From assembly GCA_035578155.1 (NCBI GenBank), contig JAPWDM010000074.1, forward strand, positions 372,001 through 436,000: a stretch of DNA of 64,000 nucleotides, given 5' to 3'. This document shows, piece by piece, positions 11,356 through 24,587 of the stretch. Source of the DNA: Brachynemurus nebulosus. Taxonomy: Eukaryota > Arthropoda > Insecta > Neuroptera > Myrmeleontidae. Each line of letters opens with the position of its first letter. Within the stretch, counting starts at the first letter, position 1. The position numbers and the translations under genes are program-made. The notes beneath the pieces are model-generated. The model had not been told where the DNA came from. It did not search any database and saw only the letters and a program-made list of their open reading frames with translations.

Positions 11356-13110
11356 TATTTTCTACTCTTTAGTCTGATTACAATTAATTAAAAAAAAATA
11401 AAGAAGTAATTTTTTTACCTATATTTTAATCGGTTAATTTACCCTAATCAGACAACTATGGAAACAAAAAATTGCAATGTAAAATCAATGGACAATATTT
11501 GACAATTCGAAATGTCAAAAAGTTGCATAGGACTAAAAATCAACAATTTTGGTTTGGGGCAATTTAGGGAAAAATTAATTATACAATATTGCATTGTCAC
11601 CAAGGTTAGACACGTATGCAAAATTTGAAACCTTTAGCTCAATTAGAACCTGTCTAAATTTTGATTCAAAGATTTGATCTAAACCAACATACTAACATAG
11701 CAAGTTAAATAAAAGCTTTTAAAAATGGGTATATTTTGAAAAATAATCACCAATTTAATTGGAAAATAATTTTTCTTCTAACGTAACGTTTCGAGGTTAA
11801 AAAGATATATTCCCATCTGGTCAAGTGATCCAGCGTTAAATAACTGGCACTTGGAGTTTAAGCGGTCCATAATTCTTGTGAATGTTTCTATGGAGACTTT
11901 TTCACAACACTAGATGAAAAGGGCCGGACACATACATACTTTCCGAGTCCTCCTCCTTAACTATACAATTTTCCATGTCCTCCGTTCACGTCGTAAATGT
12001 AATATTTATAATTGATGGAAATAAACTAATAATGATGTCGTCAGTTACATTAGTTATGAATACAAAATCCGAAAAACGGATGTAAAGACCACTGCCAATC
12101 GATAATTGCTCACTTTTCTCCATTTCTCAACTTTAAATGTTGAATTGTCTACTTTTTGGAAATATATGTATCTATAATATTCAGCTGGGTGAAAAATTAA
12201 AGATACATGCATATATAAATAGATTCGGATTTGGATAAGTTTTGTAACATTTTAAAGTCAGCCCCTATTTTGAAATTTGAACCTAATGAGGAGAAACAAT
12301 CTATTTTCCTTATTTTATACGTTCCTTAGACAGAAAAAAAGTATGCTTTTGGTGAGCGATCCATCGCCATTTTTAATATTATTTCGACTACGTTCTTGAA
12401 ATGACACTTAGATCTTTCGTACCTTCGTATCAATTATCACGACTGAAACCACCTTCCATTATAGTGCATTTCCTATTCAAATTTGAAATTAGTAGTTTTA
12501 TCTGATTTCGGACTTGACTAGTTATTGAAAGACAAAGACCAAATTTTCAAGTTAATAAAATCATATTATGTATTCAAATGTATTGTATCACCATCTCACT
12601 TATGTCTCTATTGAACTACATATACGAAAAAAAGGATAATAGACGATGATAATATTGGCATTTTAATTGTTTGTTATTGTTAGCGACGTAGTGAAAGATA
12701 AAAGATGAAAATTGGAGGGAATGGATGTATTTGATTCACTAAATGCTGCGGTTACGTATTTAATATTTGTTTGTCAGGTGGTATGAGAAAGGTCTCCCGT
12801 CATGCTTTGGTTTTTAACGTAGCTAGTTGGTACTGGGTGGCAGGCGGTGATGCTGTTATATGCTAACAGACCAGACTTTGTGGTAATATGGCCTAAGTAC
12901 ACCCTCAGAATCATAATGATGACAACTGGGACTTAGTCTGCATATTGGGTGTTAAGAATATGGTTCGAGTTAATAAAGAAAATGGTAAACAAACTGAAAT
13001 GGGTTAAGTAAAGTTGATAAAAGGTAAATGAAGGTAAAACCCTTGAATATAAATTAGAAAGACGTTTCAGACATTGCCGTAACTTCTTAAGATTTAATCA
13101 TCTTAATATG
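11356..13110. other. AT-rich sequence, nothing recognised
   Basis: No coding or RNA feature can be supported in this interval. Confidence 0.5.
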
Positions 13111-13714
13111 TTAAAGCCAAAGACGTCAGAATATATATTATATTATGTATAATAAAAGGACCTGCAACAACATAGTTTTATTGAAGCTATAGGTGTGCTA
13201 ATTCTAGACAGTGGCGGCAACAAAATTAAATGTCTAAATATGTAGGTATGTAGAAATTCATTTTAAATAAGCTGACTAAATTTACTATTGAATCCACATA
13301 AGAAAAGTGGTCAATTTATCTATTATGTCAAAAAATATGTCAAAAATATATCAAAAAAATCGTATCGGTGAAATGTTATTTCTCGAGCTTTTTTTCTAAT
13401 AGGGTTTTTACATTTGTAAGCAAATGTTGCCATAATATTTTCTTTAAAAAGATATAACGAAAAACGCAATTTAAAAAGTGAAAATAGTGAAAACTTTTAC
13501 ATTATTTTTTAAAATTTTCTAATATAAACATGGCTGAACACGCTTGAATCTTAATTTTTTAGTCTAGGGTATCTCAGAAAGAGAAATATATATTGGCAAT
13601 TTATATGCTATTTATAATACTTGTCTCTTTTTAACGGGTACGTAATATCTTTCGTACGTAATATAAATTACTGGTCCTTTCATACTATATATTATTTATT
13701 ACGTCTTTGGTTAA
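13111..13714. mobile_element. Candidate TTAA-flanked inverted-repeat element
   Basis: TTAAAGCCAAAGACGT at 13111 is mirrored by ACGTCTTTGGTTAA ending at 13714. The similarity continues inward for about 55 bp at roughly 75% (both sides keep an AAAGGACC block). TTAA at both outer edges suggests a piggyBac-type or other TTAA-targeting element. The left end has two extra bases before CCAAAG, so the terminus is uncertain. It has no coding capacity. Confidence 0.45.
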
Positions 13715-14934
13715 AGCTGATTTATTTACCCTATTTTAATATTAATTTATGCTTTTATCGGTCCATTGGGAAACAAAAATGTAGTAGTAAATGACTGCGC
13801 TCCAAGATCTGCTGCCATTTCTGTTAATACTATCTTTTAAAGATTTCAATAAAATTGTAAGATATAAAAATCTAGCTAGCACTTCTAACAGTTCTAACAC
13901 AGTACTACTTTATTAACATCATGTTCATCAATTTGATGGAAATTAGTGAATTTATAGCTCACTTTACACGAAAATTAGGAGAAACAAATATTCGTCCTAT
14001 TGAGAAGATTGTTGATGAGTCAAAATTAATAGTTTCTCGACAATTTGGTTTATTTAAAGATTCGTCCTTAGCAAAAAATCACTTTTTTGCTTTTATTGAA
14101 TAATTTAATCTAACTTGCTGATTCATATTAATGGAATTGCGAATTATTTTATGAACTGATTCTCTAAAATTTAAATAATAATACAGTAAATTATTCCCTC
14201 ATGGAAAGACGTCCGGACTGGGGAAGTGAGTGATTTCATTAAAGAATCACCAGTGCCGATTCACGAAAAAATCATTTATGAAACAATCTTTCATATTATT
14301 TAAAATTATTTTATAAATTTAATTAAATATTTGGTAAAAAGAAAATATATTTAGTATTTATTTTCTCATATAAACACTTCTCAGAATATAAAATTAATTA
14401 AAGTTTTCAAAATTGATGACTTCTATAACCTCATTTTTAAAAGTGTACTATATCTAAGGTAAACTATACCTAGAAGACGATAAACTTTTAATGAACACTC
14501 GACGTGAGTCATCCAGTACATGACCGACGGAGGAATCGGATCACATCAAAATGTAGTTAAAATTAATCTGGAGGCTAATATCGATAACCGCTATAAATTC
14601 CAGCTCAAAAGAATTAATATGTAATTTTGGAGTTAAATTGATTCGTACAAACAAACATACAGACAGATAAACAGACAAAAATACTTTTAACATTAGATTT
14701 GGTTTATACATCGAATTCGGTAGCTGAAAAATTACCTATCAGTACTTAGAGATTCTAAAACCACTTTTCCATGGTCAGTTTAATGTTGAGGTCAGTTGTT
14801 TGATACCTCTGTTAATTCTCAAATAGTACATTCTACAATTTCTGTTAAATATCTTTATTTAGCTTCTTTCCTAATAATTCTTCTGCTGATGAAGTAGCTT
14901 TTTCGATGCCTTTGCTGATTCTTGAATAGAATCA
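13715..14934. other. AT-rich sequence with an unrecognised 60-codon frame
   Basis: A small frame at 13921-14103 (+) has fairly even composition, but I recognise no domain in it. The segment near 14640-14700, with CAAACATACAGACAGATAAACAG, resembles the tail of a dispersed repeat. Nothing else is supported. Confidence 0.4.
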
Positions 14935-14978
14935 AATTTGACAAAAGTTTTAGAAAATTCTAGAACTTTTGTCAAATT
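14935..14978. repeat. Near-perfect 44-bp palindrome
   Basis: The 21-base left arm AATTTGACAAAAGTTTTAGAA (14935-14955) and the right arm (14958-14978) match at 20 of 21 positions with a 2-base spacer. It is too short and its loop too small for a microRNA precursor. It could be a cruciform-prone site or a remnant of an inverted terminal-repeat junction. Confidence 0.85.
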
Positions 14979-16270
14979 CTGTTGTTTCATTTCTTTTTCG
15001 ATGACCAGTTCGATGGTAGGATCGGATCTTCGGTGTCACATATATAAATAGGTATTAGAGAAGTGACGACAAAGCAGCGTTAGAAGTTCGATTTAGGCAC
15101 CTCGTGTTTTCATCAGAGAATGTTTCCATCAGATATTAAGTACTGTAGATATCAACGAACTCACAAGCATACAATCTGAAAAAAAAATTTCTACAATCAT
15201 AATGGAAAGTAGGCTTTTGCGCTCCGTGAAGAAAGCGTAAAATGTGTAGTTATCGAGCGACAAAGTACTACTTTTTGGTTTAAAACGAAAAGTAATACTG
15301 TGACGAATCGATTCGACACATTATTGCATCCTATTTTCATTTGGAAAACGATACCAAAAAATATTAATTAATAAGTGGATTAATTTTGCATGAAAGAAAA
15401 AGGCGTCTAGGTAATGACGTCTAGTGTTTTACATTTGGAACTAATCTCAGTTCGAAATGTCAAATCATTGTTAAAAAGCCAAAAAAAAATTATGAAGAAA
15501 ATATTCTTATAATTTTCTTTCTATTTTAAGTATTTTTCGAGAAAATGTAAATTTTCACTTTTGTATTAGTTTTGTTTCTTTGTTAGTCTAATAAGTAATT
15601 TATATTTAAGTCTCAGTTCTTTATGAAATATAAAAATATTTTTTTTTTTAAAGAATTTTGTGAGAACAAGTGAAATCTATTCACATACATGTATTATAAT
15701 ACACATACATATACATGGTTTAGTTTCTCATTTATTGCATTACAATTAGCATAGTGCTGTCTCAAGTTGAAAAATGAAAATTAAGCAGATTTTCTAAGCT
15801 TATGTAATTGAAGATTTTTTTTTATTGAATTTTTAAATAAACAAGAAACTGAACATTATGTTATGATATAATATTATTAAATATGAAACAAAACAACATA
15901 ATATGTACAATGTACATATGTATGCACGGGAAAAAAAATTTGAACCGATATTGAAAATTTTTTCACTAATAATTATTAATGTTAAAAAATTAAACAATTT
16001 TAAATGGATTTAAGGTATTTTATGTGAGGTCAACATTTTCGGGACCTAAAGAGGCCAAAAATTAAATAACCAATCGATTTTAAAAAATTTTTCACAGTTA
16101 GTAAGTTAAAGTATTTGAATTAATTAATTAAATGAGATCCGCAAGAACCTTGCGAACTGCCATAAGTTATATGAGATCCCTAGAACCCTTTTCTTACTGT
16201 TAAGAGTACTAGGGTTTTATGAGTTTCGCCAGGGTTTACTGATCACATAATTGTAAAAAATAAACTAACC

Positions 16271-17160
16271 GACCAATTTTGAAAATTTTTTCAGTTACAG
16301 AGCTAAACCATTTTAGATAGATATAGAATACATTATGCCAGGGTCCATAGGATCCAAAAGTGTCAAAAATAAACTAACAGACCGATTCTGAAAATTTTTT
16401 CACTGTTACAGAGCTAAACTATTTTAGATAAATATCGATTACGTTATGGAAGGTCCGCCAGGGTCCATAGAACCCAAAAGTGTCAAAAATAAACTAACTG
16501 ACCGATTTTGAAAATTGTTTCACAGTTACAGAGCTAAACTATTTTAGATAAATATAGATTACGTTATGTAAGGTCTGCCAGAGTCCATAGGATCCAAAAG
16601 TGTCAAATTTAAACTAACTGACCGATTTTGAAAATTTTTTCACTGTTACAGAGCTAAACTATTTTAGATAAATATAGATTACGTTATGTAAGGTCTGCCA
16701 GGGTCCATAGGATCCAAAAGTGTCAAAAATAAACTAACCGACGGATTTTGAAAATTTTTTCACTGTTAGGGAGCTAAGCTATTTTAGATAGATATACATT
16801 ACGTTATTTAGGGTCCACCAGGGTCCATGGGACCCAAAAGTGGTAAAAATAAACTAACCGACCGATTTTGAAAGTTTTTCACTGTTACAAGGCTAAACTA
16901 TTTTAGATAGATATAGATTACATTATGTAAGGTCCGCCAAGGTCCACAGGACCCAAAAGTGTCAAAAATAAACTTTCTGACCGATTTTGAAAATTTTTTC
17001 ACTGTTACAGAGCTAAACTATTTTAGATAAATATAGATTACGTTATGTAAGGTCCGACAGTGTCAGCGGGACCTAAAAGTGTCAAAAATAAAGTAACTGA
17101 CCGATTTTGAAAATTTTTTTACTATTACCGAGATAAACTATTTTAGATAGGTACAGGTTG
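16271..17160 (+). repeat. 120-bp tandem array, 8 units (TR copy 1)
   Basis: Units start near 16271, 16380, 16500, 16620, 16740, 16860, 16979 and 17099, marked by GACCGATTTTGAAAATTTTT. The period is 120 bp except for the first unit (109). Each unit contains ACAGAGCTAAACTATTTTAG, a TTACGTTATGTAAGGTC segment and a CCAAAAGTGTCAAAAATAAA segment. The unit near 16740-16860 is a marked variant (GGGAGCTAAGC, AGTGGTAAAA). More diverged units continue on both sides of the array. Confidence 0.93.
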
Positions 17161-17218
17161 TGTTATCTGAGATGCACAACTGTCCTGCGGATGCAAATGC
17201 GGCGTAGCGCAACGGGTT

Positions 17219-17342
<124 letters not shown>

Positions 17343-17692
17343 ACATATTACATAAAGTCCGCCTAGAATATACGGTCGAGCTGATTTTTTAATGAGGTCG
17401 AAAACCGCCGATCCGAAAACGCCAGTAATAAGCTACCGAACCGATTCTAAAAAATTTGTCACTGCTAGAGAACTAAATTATTTTAGATGGATACAACTAT
17501 GCTGCACAAAATCCGTTCAGGTTCTTGGGTCACCAAAAATACCAAAATTAATTACCCAGCCGATTTTAAAAATTCTTTTACTCTTAGAAAGCTAAACTAT
17601 TTTAAATAGGTACAGGTCTTAGATGAGATCCGCCAGTGCCCATTATTTGGAAATTCGCTATGTTATGCAGATGCTGCGACAGGGGTATTTTT

Positions 17693-18816
17693 AAATATTG
17701 AAAAAAGAACTTAATAGTAAACTGGAAGGCCTTTATAAAAATATTTTTTTCTTTCTAAAAAAATCCAAAATTTCTATTTATAAATAAAAATTCAAAATTC
17801 CTACTTTCTAAATAAACAGTGACTTTAATAACATTTTTAAATTAATATTTGTGTATTGCATTTTTATAAAAGTACGTTCATTTTTTTTAGATTTTAGAAA
17901 ATTAGTATTCGCCTACTTGTGTTTAGAATAAAAATAATGCATTTTAAACACATTTAACAATACCATCGAATTCCGACGTAAAAATGGGAGAAGTGGGGGA
18001 AAAGTAATGTTGAATCCCTAAAAGGCGCTAGCTGGATACTAACTCAATACACGTACAAAATTTCAGCCCTCCAGACGTCATTAGACAGTCTCTAGACCTG
18101 TTAGAAAAAAAGCAAAAAAATTAAGGAAATATTGGCGTAAAAGTCGTGGGGGTAAGGGTTAAAAGTTGAAACCTCCAAAAAGCAGTGGCTGGCTATTCTA
18201 CACAAAATTTCAGCGCTCTAGGTTTATTTGGGGAGATTTTGACCCGAACGAAACTGTTAAAAAACAAGAAAAATCATGTTCTTTTTGGTATAAAAATGGT
18301 GGAGGTAAGGATTAAAAGCTGAAACCCCCAAAAAGCACCCCCTTGATACTAACTCAGTCCGGATACAAAATTTCAGCCCTCTAAGTTTAGTGGGGTGACC
18401 TGTGCGAGTGGTACGAACTTCGAGAACGTCAAAAAAGCATGAAATTGTAGCTTAAAAATGAGGAGGGTGGGGGTAAAATATTAAAACCTCCAAAAAGCAC
18501 AACCTAGGTACGAAATTTATCAACACACAACCCTCTGCGTTAATTATGGAAGGCAGTGGCCACGTTAGATCCAGCCAAAATCGTTTTTTCCCCGTCTACT
18601 CCCTCCAAAGCATCATAGGAAGCGCAATTTTGGATATGTTGTAGATAATTGACCGAAACATTATTTCCAACCGGTTTCGAAAAGTTTTATTGTTTTATCA
18701 CCCCCCACCACCCTTTTAAAGGTTGGGTCGGATCCAAAATTAGCCAAAAATTTGACCCCACTTTGATAGTATTGTTGTGCATCGAAATGAGCCCCACTTG
18801 CCAAATTTCAGCTCAA

Positions 18817-18887
<71 letters not shown>

Positions 18888-19015
18888 CATTTTTTCTCTA
18901 CAAAATCGCGTTCTACGGATCCGAAAACGGATAGTGCCCTTACTCTCGCCTCTCGCCGTTCTTATCGTATAGGCTGTATAAGTCTAATTTTTTCAAGGAA
19001 AAAGTCGACTAAAAA
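17693..19015 (-). mobile_element. Truncated copy of foldback element FB2 (inner arm plus core)
   Basis: This matches, in opposite orientation, the inner part of the right arm and the whole core of FB2 (61320 down to about 59965). It starts with TTTAAATATTGAAAAAAGAAC, directly at the end of TR copy 1, and stops near 19015, where the second FB2 arm would begin. The outer ~240 bp of one arm and all of the other arm are missing. It keeps the ~160-bp core units (AAAATTTCAGCCCTC motif) and the internal (TA)n tract at the equivalent place. No protein is encoded. Confidence 0.8.
18819..18883. repeat. (TA)n microsatellite inside truncated FB2 copy
   Basis: About 32 TA units, followed by a CAGACATTTTTTCTCTACA segment that also borders the tract in the other FB2 copy (60091-60119). 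The long open frames that cross it are dinucleotide artefacts. Confidence 0.95.
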
Positions 19016-22000
19016 ATAGTTAACTTAAACTAATTGCAGAAAAGCACACACTCTCTTTACAAGTGACCGTCCTGGCATTAACTTCAAAATGTAAAAAAGA
19101 AAGGGCACATAAAAAAAAATTGTATTTAACATTGTAACGTTCTTGTTGGAAAAATGCATTATAGTTGAGATAAGTAATATTTTATTGTAATTTAAATATG
19201 GAAATTTATTTAATCTAAAATGAGAATAACTTATATTTGATAGATTAGTTATAAAAAAAAGGAATCATAATAAGTAAATGTAGTAGCATATAAGATAATT
19301 TACATTTAAAAATTTGACATCGTTTTGTACTTTTGCATTCATCCGGGTTTCCAAAAGAAATTTCCGGGGATCCCGCCAAAAAAAGTCTACGACTAAAATC
19401 TAGATATTCGTAATCTAGTAGTTTAAAATATATATTGTAGTTTAATTAGATAGATACATAATGATAAAATTTTTCCCTTAAGGACCCACAAAATGTGGTG
19501 ATATTTTTCAAAACTGTATATGCAATATACTAAAGGTATAGTGCATCTTATACTGAAAGGTATGGCCACACAAAATAACTAAGATGCAAATTTCATTCTA
19601 AAACACATTGTGTAAAATTCATATATAATTGATATATACGTCTTTCAAATTGTAAAAGAAATATTTATTCATCTCCTCAAAATTTGTAAAAGTTCCATTG
19701 TCAAAATTTTAGAGATTTCTTCAAATATTGTAACGAAATTTTGTTTTGAGTCATCTTTTAATTATAATAAATTCGTATCTTGGAAATTTCCATATTTCTG
19801 ATTTAGTATCCTTCAACTTTGTCAAAAGGGAAAAATTTTCAGATTATTTGGGGACCTTTGTGGTGTTTGGGAAAACGATCCGCGACCAAAGCTTTCCACT
19901 GCCACTCTCTTATCTCCGCAACACCTTGGGGATACTCTGTTGATCGAAACCCAAATTTCGGGAATAATACAACCCCAAATACGATTACCGTCACGAAATC
20001 AATAAATACCCAAAACACAATTACATAAATAAACCTAAATATAAAAATAAATAAAGATAATAATAGTATATTTTTTTTAAAATTAATTTTTTTTTTTTTT
20101 GCTACAATTCTTTGTCGCTCGCTCAACGTATATTTAATTACAAATCGGGTACAGACGTTGTTTATATTTTCTGTGGCAACAAATAAACTGATTCTAAATT
20201 TATTATTATTTTTAACGTGATCAAATGAAATATCAATTTTGTTAAATTTCAAAATAACTATAAAATATTAATTAAAAATAATAAATAACTATACCTAATT
20301 AATAAATAATAAGAATAAAAAATTTAAAGAAAATCTATACATATATGAGAGAAATATGCAATGGTGACAGCGATTTCTCAAGTATACCTCCACATATTTC
20401 CAAAGCTGCAAAAATTATAACAATATTAAAGTAAATATTAACGTCCATTATTATTTTTAAAGTATCTTTTAAATAAAAAATATATTTTATAAGATTGTAA
20501 AGTAAATTTTGTGTGTAATTCGAGCACAAAATGGCACTGCTGCTCTCATGAGAATAATTTGCTCCGCCTGGCGGCATCGCGTGTCTACATTCTCAATCGA
20601 GTGGCAATGTACCATCCTGCACTCTTAATACAGAAATAACTATTAAAATCGCTTTATAACAGTTCTATGTGCTCAATGTGTAAATAAACTGTGATATCTG
20701 AAAAATTAAGAATGACATTTATTAATAAAAGCGAACCCTATATTCCTATCTACCTAACAAATGCTCAAATATCATACGTTAGCTTTGTTGAATATGGTTG
20801 AATGAAGTATTAAGCTCAGATAGTTAGATAGGGTTGGAACTTGGTATTTATATTGTGCCTAAATTATAAACAAAGAGAATTTGCTCTCTATTTTTGTTAG
20901 GTATAATATTTTTTAAGTATAATATTACTTCAGTTACGATATAATTATTGTAAAAACTGGTTTTTGGAAGTAGGAATTTCCATCTTAATAATAAGAATTT
21001 TTCCATAATTCTAGTACCTAATACAAGATTCTAATTCTAAGAAAAATGAAAGTTTTTATTAGGTACATCGGGAATTTTTAAAGTGTCAAAGATGTGTATT
21101 GGCGGTACCAAAGCATTTGTTATTTGAATTATTAATTAAACTATTACTAGGTAGATAAGTATTTGTATTATTTATTGAAATTTAATTATTTGTTTGCCAA
21201 TCTCCGGACAGAATTAATCCTAACTTATCCATAAAATACTTAAGTTCCTATATATGAAACAAACCAATATTCCATTGTTTTCTGAAAAAAATTGCAAATT
21301 TGAAGCGTACGCAGTTGCATTAATGCAAGCAGTCAAGCACATTTTTGGCATTTTTTGAAGTTTTCTCTTTACCGGGTACTGTAAAACATGAAATGGTATA
21401 ATAATGGGTAATAATCCTAATCGAGAAAAAATGGTAGGAAGTTTCTTTCCACTGATCAAAAGGGTGGAAATGAGGGAGTGAACTTGTAGGAAAATTTTGA
21501 AATTTTATACGATTTTTTTTTACCTGTCAATTGAGTCGCCCATTTCCAAAACTTGTTATATCCACAGATTTCCGATTTTTCGTTTGATAGAGCAGAACCC
21601 TATACATCTTTTTCAAAAATGTTACAGTTCAAAAACTCGTTCTTTCTGCTTTAAATATTGAATTTAAAGCTTGCTACAGTTCCAAAACTCGTCTAGTCCA
21701 TCACTGAAACAGTGTCAAAGAACGATATGTCCACCCGCAAAAACAGGAACAACATCCGTCAAGTTCAATAAGATTTCAGTACAGATTTCATAGTACAGTT
21801 TCAAATTACTTTATGTCAAAAACTTATTGTTGATGTTTTATATTGTGAAAATTAAGCGTAATTACTGAATATGATGCTGTTTTTATAGAAAATCTATCTT
21901 ACAATAATGAATATCAATAGCTATGTAGATGAGTTTTAGTTAGTCCAATCAGTTGTTCAAAAATCACCTTGTTAAGAAAACAAACAGCTTAACCATTTTG

Positions 22001-23551
22001 CCTTTTTTATGTTCTAAGAATCCCGGATTTTTTGATAATAAAAGTTTTAATACTAAGCAAGGGGATTTATCTAGTATTTAGATGGAAACTGACCATAGAC
22101 AATAAATTCAGCTTCGCTTGGAAAATCTAGAAAAAGGAAAAAGAATGAGGAGGACAATATTGCACATATTCCGAGCGAAGAAGATGTTTTAGGCATTTAA
22201 TATTTTTACTTATTCCTTGTGCAGGACGAAAATAAGGACATTTCTAATAAATAAAACACTAAGCACTTAGGTTAATTTGATTTATACTTTTAATAAAGGA
22301 AGTAAAAACTTCCCTTTGAAATACTTTCAGTGTGTCTCTTTATTATCTGATTCTGTCATTTTGACGAGAAAATATTTCCAAAACTCCTAATTACAGATCT
22401 AAAACATGTTATGTCAAACAATTTCTATTTTTTTTTTCCAACACAGAGAAAAAACTAACAAAATTTCTACATTGACTTTTTTATACAGAAATCGTCTTAA
22501 AAAATCACTGCTTAAGATGGTTTCTTCTTAAGAAGTATTTATACTTTCAAAGAGAAAATCCTTTTAAAAATCTATAAGCAGAGCATGTTAAGTTATTGTG
22601 TGAACTATTTAATTTCGTGAAGAACATCCTATTAGAATAGCTAGTTATTTAAGTAATTAAGAAGTGCTTCTTCTTAAAATAAGAAAATTTTTCTTTCTTT
22701 TTAAATTAAAATAAATATTTGAAAAAATTATTAGATTTCTATATTCGTAAAACGTGTAGACGCAAGGACGCAATGTATCAGTTTGCATTCAAGCTCTTAT
22801 AAGTTAAATGATTTACATTTTATATTTATTTAATATATTTAATTTACTCCCAAAAATTTATGGAATAAATACAAAAAGAATTATGAAAACGATGAAATTA
22901 AAATATATCGACAAATTTCTATCTGAATTGGGTTGTTCGAAATATTTTAGATTTCTTTAAAAGAGAATTTAAAACATGAAGGACAAGTAAGTATAATATA
23001 TTATTTAACTTTAGGGTTTCTTTTGACATGTTTTAAGGTAATAGGTACTCTTATATTTTTAGAATAAAGCAATCGTGAATCAAATGTGATAGAAGTGTTG
23101 TTTCGCCATCAACTCGATGTAGACAGAGAAGGTTATTCGAAAAATGTGGTTATATATAAGATTTGTAACAAATTAATTGGTATACATTCTTCTGTCCAAG
23201 TTAACTCAATATTTTCGAGATGTTACTTTTGTGATTAGTTTGAATATACCTAAACTACTGATCTTAATTCTGGTATTAATGGGCTAGGAAATTACATCAA
23301 CCTATTTATTTATTATAGAATATAAATAATTTGAAAGTTAGTTTGAAGGTAAGAAAAATATTATTTTATATTACTTAAAATTATGTATGCATGAAAAACA
23401 GATTAACCGTCTTGGCTGATTTTCTAGCCTTAATTAATAAATTGGATTTTGACATTTACGAATGTAGGCAAAGTGTTTTGGTAAACAACTATAATCTTTA
23501 TAACTATAAATATAAAATTATATTTAGAAAAAAATTGGGTTAACCCAATTT
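19016..23551. other. AT-rich region with one unrecognised open frame
   Basis: About 4.5 kb with no supported gene. The longest frame, 19839-20252 (-), 137 codons, has a Lys/Phe-rich low-complexity N-terminus and a C-terminal part from a short GC-richer island (about 19850-19990). I recognise no domain and think it is chance. A 56-bp fragment at 21482-21537 matches sequence near 32795-32850. Confidence 0.5.
21482..21537. repeat. Fragment shared with the 32.6-33.1 kb inverted-repeat cluster
   Basis: AACTTGTAGGAAAATTTTGAAATTTT is shared, apart from orientation and a few changes, with sequence at 32801-32845. A TACCTGTCAATTGAG tail corresponds to the TACCTGCCAGTTAAAAG there. This indicates a dispersed short element; its ends are not defined. 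Confidence 0.5.
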
Positions 23552-23563
23552 TAAGTTTGTATT
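23552..23563. repeat. Target-site duplication of the I-type element, 3' side
   Basis: TAAGTTTGTATT occurs here and again at 32068-32079 as a perfect 12-bp direct repeat immediately outside the element. Twelve bases fits target-primed reverse transcription by a non-LTR element. Confidence 0.92.
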
Positions 23564-24110
23564 TTTTTTCTTTTTTTTGATTAAAATTGGGGTACTGCTG
23601 CCGGTGGATGGCGCGGTGGCATCTCCTACTAAGGGCATGCGCCGCCAAGCACAATATAAATAAAAACAACACGTAAAGACAGGGACACATAAATGCATTA
23701 GACAACGGACAAACATACATATATAAAAATCCAACGATGAGTCTTGCCATCCCACGGCTTAAAAAGAGCGGACAGTTCTTGGTGACGGTACGATAAGCGG
23801 CATAACAAGATATCACAGATAAGGTAAAACAAGTGATGTACCACCTTGGGTGTAAAAGGGCTTCGATGGTACACCATTAAAAAACGATAACAAAACAAAA
23901 CAACAAGTATAAATAATAAACAGTACCAATAAGGGTGTAAAAGGCCCTTAGTGGCATAACGAAAGACTAAAAGTATCCTGCCAGACCAGCTGGAACAGGG
24001 TATGGGTAATAAATAAATAAATATGACGGACACAATACTTTTTGAAAACACATAGAGTAAAATTGACTGTAATTAAAATACTAACGTGGGAAATAAAGAG
24101 AAACGACTTT
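23564..24110 (-). other. 3' untranslated region and A-rich tail of the I-type element
   Basis: The region lies between the ORF2 stop (24111-24113) and the target-site duplication. The last 15 bases on the minus strand are A-rich with a single G interruption. Several overlapping short frames here are shadows. Confidence 0.8.
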
Positions 24111-24587
24111 CTACAATTCAGAGATGTAATGCCCCTGAAGTCTCTGAAGAAGATGCGAACTTCGGAGAAATTCAAGCATCTTTCTTTCAGACACAGCATC
24201 ATAAGCAAGAGCTTCGGCTACACTATCTGGGAGCTGTAACTTTTGGCGCAATGGCTCAAGGGTAGAAAAATCAACTATATGCCTCACGGTCAGCGCCGTA
24301 CCGCAGGCGGCGCACCTCGGCTGATCCTCACCGGCGAGAAGATGGCGATGTGTTAACGCCGTGTGGCCCAAGCGTAAATGCGTCAGGGCCACACTCTCTC
24401 GCCGGCTCAGATTTACAGGTGCCGGAGTTCTTCAGACCTCAGGTTTTACCTGTCTGAGCTTAGCTGTGAGGTTGTTCCACTCACGTTGCCATTTCTGATC
24501 AATCGTGGATCGTATGCTCGCTCTCAGAACCTCTAGGCGTATGGAAATGTCCTATCGCTCACCGACTTCGGCTACATGAGGCGCTGC

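Noticed and set aside
14935..14978. microRNA precursor
   Set aside because: Total length 44 bp with a 2-base loop is too short for a pre-miRNA hairpin.
16271..17160. CRISPR-like array
   Set aside because: The units are 120 bp with no short repeat/unique spacer alternation, and the window is eukaryotic; it is a plain tandem array.
19839..20252. 137-codon minus-strand frame as a gene
   Set aside because: The N-terminal part is low-complexity AT-driven sequence, no domain is recognisable, and an overlapping plus-strand frame exists over the same island.
24111..24239. Plus-strand frames across 24.0-24.8 kb
   Set aside because: They are antisense to the ORF2 C-terminus and RNase H of the I-type element.
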